A stretch of 9,397 nucleotides of DNA from positions 1-9,397 of the forward strand of contig JAKAHF010000041.1 of the NCBI GenBank assembly GCA_021815245.1, in the 5' to 3' direction. The notes under the pieces were generated by a model that had not been told where the DNA came from, ran no database searches, and saw nothing but the letters and a program-made list of their open reading frames with translations. Position 1 is the first letter of the stretch. Every line of letters starts with the position of its first letter. The DNA is from Actinomycetes bacterium (GTDB lineage Bacteria > Actinomycetota > Thermoleophilia > RBG-16-64-13). The position numbers and the translations under genes were made by a program. Below are positions 5,967-9,397 of the stretch, piece after piece.

Positions 5967-7586
5967 CTACGGCTTGCTCAAGACCGCATGCAGTCCAGCC
6001 AGACGGCCGAAGACCAGCGCGTGGCTGCGGGCGATACCACCCAAGAATCCCATGGGGTACGTGTCGCCCCAGAAACCGCCCGCTATATTCCCCGCCGCGT
6101 ACAGCCCCGGGATGACTCTGTAGTTCGTGTCCAAAACTTGCCCGTCGCCGTTTCGCACGAGACCACCCATGACGCAGAGCAGGTCGGGCGGCGATTCGCA
6201 CACATAGAATGGTGGCTGGTCCAGGGCTATCGTCAAGAACTCGGCCTTCTTGCCGAAGTCCGGGTCCTGCCGCAATCTCACCAGCTCGTTGTAGCGATCC
6301 ACCGTCGCCCGAAAGACTCGAGGCTCGGCCCCGAATCGCGCCGCAAGCCCCTCGACCGTGTCGGCCTTGAGAACAGCGCCGGTCTCGAGGCCGTGCTCCA
6401 CGTCCTGCCGGTTGGCCTCACCGACCGACTTGGCATCAAACACCTGCCAGAAGACCTTCCCCGGCTGCCGCAAGACGATGTTGGCGAGGAGTTCATCGGA
6501 GCAGGCCTCGTTTGCGATCCGTTCGCCCCGCCTGTTCACATAGAGGAAGTCTGAGCGGTTCATCATGCCCACGGGACGGAAGTGCACCACCGGCTTCTCA
6601 TTGGTGCTGTTGAAGTGGAGCACGGCGCAGTGCGGAGCTTCCTCCATCGCGGCGCCCGCCCAGAGCCCCATCCTGTGACCGTCGCCGCTCACGGTCTCGA
6701 GCATCAACTTGGGTAGCCCGAGCACCCAGGGGCAGTACTTCTCGAGCATCTCGTCATCCATGGCGTAGTCGCCGGTACAAAGGATGACGGCTTTCGTGGC
6801 GTTGAACTGAATGCACCTGCCGTCCGTTGTCGTGGCGATGAGCCCGGTGACGCGACCCTGCCCGTCGGGCCGGATCAGGCGTATGGCGCGCATGCTGGTG
6901 CGAATGTCGACGCCCAACCGGCGACCCTTCTCCGCCATCATGTTGAGTAGGCACAGCTCGCCGTCGTCCTGCGTGCAGCCGACCGGCGTCCGGTTGAGGC
7001 AGAACGGCGAGCAGCCGGGCTTGCAGAACATGTGGCTGAACCGCCCCACCATCACATCGATGCCCTGCTCGTCGGCCATGTCGATGAGCCAATCGGCCAC
7101 TTCACCGCTCTTGTCCGCCCAGAGCTTGATCAGCCGCTCATCGGCGCGGCCGGCCGAGGCTTTCCACAACCCCTCCACCATCTCTTGCTTGGTGGGAATA
7201 GGGCCGCACTCGCTGACGCCTGCGGGTGGGCCCGCCGGAGACGGACCGCCCGGCATGTCAGCCATCGGACCAATCGCCGGCGGTAAGGGGGGCAGACCGG
7301 CGGGCATCGGAGGCATCACCGTCGCGCTCGGCAGCGCCTCTTTGCCCCGCGCCGCTCGCTCCTTCTGGAGCCGACTGCCTATGAATGGCGCGCCGGGCCC
7401 GCCCGGCGCCGAGATCTGATGGAACTTCTCGATAAGGACAACGACGGCTCCGGCTTGAGCGGCCGAGACCGCTGCCGCGAGCCCGGCCGGTCCAGCTCCG
7501 GCGACAACGATATCCGCTTCGACGACTTCGGCGATCTCGTTCTCAGGTATCGGCGGAGGAGGCGTCTCGAAGCCGTAGGCTGTCAT
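5967..7586 (-). CDS. FAD-dependent fumarate reductase / 3-ketosteroid dehydrogenase-type oxidoreductase
   Basis: 539-residue flavoprotein of the FAD_binding_2 family (fumarate reductase, urocanate reductase, 3-ketosteroid Delta1-dehydrogenase), which adds or removes hydrogen across an activated C-C bond. The ATG at 7586 overlaps the upstream stop (ATGA) and is preceded by a strong purine tract, so I prefer it over a start 20 codons upstream. Motifs in order: dinucleotide-binding VVAGAGPAGLAAA (27-39) with E53 at the end of strand 2; a Pro/Gly/Met-rich insertion at about 86-124; a Cys-rich stretch with C188, C192, C196, C204, C212; GDGHRMGLWAGA (301-312); and the C-terminal FAD motif GLYAAGNIAGGFWGDTY (494-510). 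No signal peptide, heme motif or flavinyl-transfer domain is seen, so it is probably cytoplasmic, with the EFR1 protein or ferredoxin as electron partner. The substrate cannot be assigned. Confidence 0.88.
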   Translation of the reverse strand: MTAYGFETPPPPIPENEIAEVVEADIVVAGAGPAGLAAAVSAAQAGAVVVLIEKFHQISAPGGPGAPFIGSRLQKERAARGKEALPSATVMPPMPAGLPPLPPAIGPMADMPGGPSPAGPPAGVSECGPIPTKQEMVEGLWKASAGRADERLIKLWADKSGEVADWLIDMADEQGIDVMVGRFSHMFCKPGCSPFCLNRTPVGCTQDDGELCLLNMMAEKGRRLGVDIRTSMRAIRLIRPDGQGRVTGLIATTTDGRCIQFNATKAVILCTGDYAMDDEMLEKYCPWVLGLPKLMLETVSGDGHRMGLWAGAAMEEAPHCAVLHFNSTNEKPVVHFRPVGMMNRSDFLYVNRRGERIANEACSDELLANIVLRQPGKVFWQVFDAKSVGEANRQDVEHGLETGAVLKADTVEGLAARFGAEPRVFRATVDRYNELVRLRQDPDFGKKAEFLTIALDQPPFYVCESPPDLLCVMGGLVRNGDGQVLDTNYRVIPGLYAAGNIAGGFWGDTYPMGFLGGIARSHALVFGRLAGLHAVLSKP

Positions 7587-8521
7587 GGTGTTTGTGCTCC
7601 CCTCCCGATGACCCACTGGGGATGGTGCTCCTTGAGAAGCGTCCACCCGGGAGTTCCCTGAAGCTCCTCGACCGGCAGCAGCCGCCTGAACTTCCCTTCG
7701 CGCTCAGACCTCTCCAGCGACTCGAGCATCATGTTCCAGTGTTTTGAAGTCACGGCGATCATGCTTTCTATCCATTCGCTCATGTCGAGGGCGCCGGTGG
7801 GACAGAGGCGGGCGCAGAACTCGCACGCGATACAGGGCTTGGCGAGAACTGGTGGATCAACAGAGAGGTCGAAGCCGGACACAGGGCAGTTGTCGATGCA
7901 GAGGCTGCACCGCGGATACAGGCACTTGCCGCGATCGTATTTCAACAGTTTGCCGAACTGGCCGATCACCGGCGGTGGCGCCAAACCAGGATCCGACGGC
8001 CCGCCGGGCGGGACTTCGGGCGGCGCGGGTGGTATGAGCGAGGTCTCACCGGCGGCGACGCGCATGCTGTGTAGAGTCATCTCGCGGCCGTAGTCCTCGG
8101 CCTCTTGCAGGTCGCGTTGGTCGGGGTGGCCCGCCGTGGGATACGGCTGCGGCATGTGGAGCAGAAAGCAGTCCGCATACCAGTCAGCATGCCCCAAGAC
8201 GACGAGGCCCGCTCTCTTGAGCTTCGGGTAGATGCTCGGATAGTAGAATCCAGCGGACGTGCCGTGGGTGCAGAACGTGAAGGCATGTTTCCCGCCCACG
8301 AGCCGCAGCCGGTTCACGAAGACCGAGACGTTTCCGGGTTCGGCGCCCATGACCGGCGATCCCAGCCCGATGAGGTCGTATTCGCACAGGCCCCGTGGGT
8401 CCGCCTGCCGGATCTCCAGCAGATCGCAGCTTCCGGCTGCCTGCGCTACCCCGCGCCGCACGGCTTCGGCGACCTTCTGAGTGTTGCCAGTCTGGGAAAA
8501 GTAGATGACGACGCACTTCAT
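7583..8521 (-). CDS. EFR1-type flavodoxin/ferredoxin fusion protein
   Basis: 312-residue electron-transfer protein with an N-terminal flavodoxin-like domain and a C-terminal 2x(4Fe-4S) ferredoxin domain. The FMN phosphate loop is SQTGNTQKV (9-17), followed by flavodoxin-like GLGSPVMG (52-59). A Pro-rich linker (about 161-186, IPPAPPEVPP) leads to the ferredoxin part: C200-x4-C205-x2-C208-x3-C212-P and C230-x2-C233-x2-C236-x3-C240-P. The second motif is canonical; the first has two extra residues between its first two cysteines. The C-terminal 60 residues are helical in character without cysteines. ATG 8521 is chosen; an in-frame GTG at 8527 is possible, and both share a GGGGAGAGGA tract. The gene sits 23 nt after the ferredoxin gene and overlaps the FAD gene start by 4 nt, which argues that it passes electrons between these two partners in the cytoplasm. 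Confidence 0.87.
   Translation of the reverse strand: MKCVVIYFSQTGNTQKVAEAVRRGVAQAAGSCDLLEIRQADPRGLCEYDLIGLGSPVMGAEPGNVSVFVNRLRLVGGKHAFTFCTHGTSAGFYYPSIYPKLKRAGLVVLGHADWYADCFLLHMPQPYPTAGHPDQRDLQEAEDYGREMTLHSMRVAAGETSLIPPAPPEVPPGGPSDPGLAPPPVIGQFGKLLKYDRGKCLYPRCSLCIDNCPVSGFDLSVDPPVLAKPCIACEFCARLCPTGALDMSEWIESMIAVTSKHWNMMLESLERSEREGKFRRLLPVEELQGTPGWTLLKEHHPQWVIGRGAQTP
7597..7606 (-). promoter_or_regulatory. Ribosome binding site for the FAD oxidoreductase
   Basis: On the minus strand GGGAGGGGAG lies 10 nt before ATG 7586, inside the last codons of the EFR1 gene. It supports that start together with the ATGA overlap. Confidence 0.65.
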
Positions 8522-8544
8522 GATCACGAATCCTCTCCCCTCGC

Positions 8545-9345
8545 CTAGCCCAGCGCTATGTCCCCCAGATTCACCGACTGCCCCACCGTGGAGAGACCCT
8601 CGAAGCTCTTGCCTGGGAAGCCGGCGGCTTGAATCTCCAGCCAGTAGAGGCCTTCCGCAAGATTCTCGAACCAGAAGTCGCCCCAGCCGTTGGTGCAGAC
8701 GCTCCGCGTGCTCTCGCCGGCCGCGCCAAGGGTGACCAGAGCGCCTTCCACGATCTCTTTCGTCACCGGGTCGTAGAGGGTGCCGCCGATGAACTGGCCC
8801 GGTATGTTCTTGTAGAAGACCCGAGGCGTGCCGGGCGCGCCCGCAAGCAGAGACGCGGCGCCGGTGAGGTCCAGCTCGGACTCCTCCTTGAACTGCAGGG
8901 CACCGGTGGGACAGGCGTCTACGCATCTCGGCTCGGTCCACCCTCTGTCAAGCAGGTGGGCGCAGCCGGTGCACTTCTGCGGAAGAGACAGTTCTTCGTT
9001 CCAGTAGATGGCGCCGTAGGGACAGCAGTCGAGGAGCGCTCTATTGCCTTTCGCCTTCTCCGGATCGATGACGACCAGGCCGTCCGGACGCCGGTAGACG
9101 GCATCCGGAGCGGCCGTCACACAGGGAGCATCCCCACAATGCTGGCAGAGCACAGGCACGTAGTGCATCTTGACCTTGGGGACCGTGCCCCGAATGTACT
9201 CGTTCACCTTGAGCCAGAACTGCCCGATCTCCGGCTGGGGAGCGGCGTACGGCAGCCAGTCGTTCGAGCAGTGTTCGTCCTTGCACGCGATCTGGCAGTT
9301 GTAGCAGCCATTGCAGATCGCGACGTCCACGAGAAAAGCTTTCAT
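8545..9345 (-). CDS. Transhydroxylase beta-type ferredoxin subunit (three 4Fe-4S clusters plus beta-sandwich domain)
   Basis: 266-residue electron-transfer subunit with a DmsB-like ferredoxin part (about 1-155) and a C-terminal carboxypeptidase-regulatory/transthyretin-like domain (about 182-266: GGTLYDPVTKEIVEGALVTL, then GDFWFENLAEGLYWLEI). This architecture and length match the beta subunit of pyrogallol-phloroglucinol transhydroxylase. Cys motifs are I: C11, C14, C17, C21; II: C67, C70, C75 with A79 replacing the fourth Cys; III: only C108 of the usual four (A98, N101, L104 instead); IV: C125, C128, C141, C145. With DmsB-type cross-ligation, three clusters are complete and one is entirely lost. 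There is no signal peptide. A GAGGAGGAGA ribosome binding site ends 5 nt before the ATG. The catalytic partner could be the product of the truncated gene directly upstream or the plus-strand molybdoenzyme. Confidence 0.88.
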   Translation of the reverse strand: MKAFLVDVAICNGCYNCQIACKDEHCSNDWLPYAAPQPEIGQFWLKVNEYIRGTVPKVKMHYVPVLCQHCGDAPCVTAAPDAVYRRPDGLVVIDPEKAKGNRALLDCCPYGAIYWNEELSLPQKCTGCAHLLDRGWTEPRCVDACPTGALQFKEESELDLTGAASLLAGAPGTPRVFYKNIPGQFIGGTLYDPVTKEIVEGALVTLGAAGESTRSVCTNGWGDFWFENLAEGLYWLEIQAAGFPGKSFEGLSTVGQSVNLGDIALG

Positions 9346-9397
9346 CTACATCTCCTCCTCGAGCCAACCCGCCAGACAGACGCCTTGGGCCGGGTCG
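9346..9397 (-). CDS. C-terminal end of an unidentified upstream gene (partial)
   Basis: Directly before the ferredoxin gene, the minus-strand frame ending at TAG (9348-9346) reads DPAQGVCLAGWLEEEM. Nearly all of its third codon positions are G or C. The stop codon abuts the ATG of the ferredoxin gene, whose ribosome binding site forms the final Glu-Glu-Glu codons. Such tight coupling is typical of subunit genes, so the missing gene could encode a molybdoenzyme catalytic subunit; the visible residues are too few to identify it. It could also be untranslated leader read by chance. Confidence 0.4.
   Translation of the reverse strand, partial: DPAQGVCLAGWLEEEM
9351..9360 (-). promoter_or_regulatory. 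Ribosome binding site of the ferredoxin subunit gene
   Basis: GAGGAGGAGA on the minus strand, 5 nt before ATG 9345. It is the strongest Shine-Dalgarno match in the window, which suggests high translation of the ferredoxin subunit. Confidence 0.7.

Noticed and set aside
5988..6554. Plus-strand open frame (188 codons) opposite the FAD gene C-terminus
   Set aside because: The opposite strand encodes a conserved FAD-binding region; this frame has no motif and is a composition artefact.
7587..7646. 20-codon N-terminal extension of the FAD oxidoreductase
   Set aside because: ATG 7586 has a strong ribosome binding site and an ATGA overlap with the preceding stop; the extension reads as shadow of the EFR1 C-terminus.
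8522..8941. Upstream extension of the EFR1 frame
   Set aside because: The extension overlaps the ferredoxin gene in another frame and is Arg/Gly-rich shadow sequence. The flavodoxin strand begins at MKCVVIYFSQTG, so the start is 8521.
1..9397. CRISPR array, tRNA/rRNA gene, insertion sequence or transposon ends
   Set aside because: No regularly spaced repeats, cloverleaf-like stretch, transposase frame or terminal inverted repeats were seen by eye; nearly all of the window is occupied by coding sequence.

Overview
This is GC-rich bacterial DNA with tightly packed genes (short gaps, 4-bp start/stop overlaps, clear Shine-Dalgarno sequences). Every recognisable product is a cytoplasmic redox or small-molecule enzyme. 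The mix of a bis-MGD molybdo/tungsto-enzyme, multi-cluster ferredoxins, a flavodoxin-ferredoxin fusion and FAD/FMN oxidoreductases points to an anaerobic or facultative, metabolically versatile bacterium. A high-GC actinobacterial, chloroflexotal or deltaproteobacterial lineage would fit, but nothing here fixes the taxon (no rRNA, no housekeeping marker).

Left arm, plus strand, 1-5814: one apparent operon, entered part-way. It carries (i) the C-terminal part of a dihydrolipoamide-dehydrogenase-like flavoprotein; (ii) an 875-residue DMSO-reductase-superfamily catalytic subunit with an N-terminal 4Fe-4S site and a probable Cys metal ligand; (iii) an Asp/Glu/hydantoin-racemase-fold enzyme with both catalytic cysteines; (iv) a nitronate monooxygenase/FabK-type FMN enzyme; (v) a protein made of two EthD-like ferredoxin-fold domains. 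A short coding-like stretch with its own ribosome binding site (5834-5966) follows at normal operon spacing. It then runs into the opposing operon, like a beheaded sixth gene.

Right arm, minus strand, 9397-5967: a second apparent operon, read right to left. It carries the last codons of an unidentified upstream gene; a ferredoxin with a C-terminal beta-sandwich domain, resembling the beta subunit of pyrogallol-phloroglucinol transhydroxylase; a flavodoxin/2x(4Fe-4S) fusion of the EFR1 type; and a fumarate-reductase/3-ketosteroid-dehydrogenase-type FAD protein. The last two overlap by ATGA. The two arms converge at about 5.8-6.0 kb, where no obvious rho-independent terminator is seen.

Working model (inference): the two arms form one catabolic module. 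The Mo/W enzyme, perhaps with the transhydroxylase-type ferredoxin, would act on an aromatic or otherwise unsaturated substrate. The racemase-fold, FMN and EthD proteins would process the products. The EFR1 and FAD proteins would move electrons to or from an organic acceptor or donor. The Mo enzyme belongs to the broad group that includes acetylene hydratase, transhydroxylase and catechol dehydroxylases, but it matches none of them in every active-site feature, so the substrate is open.
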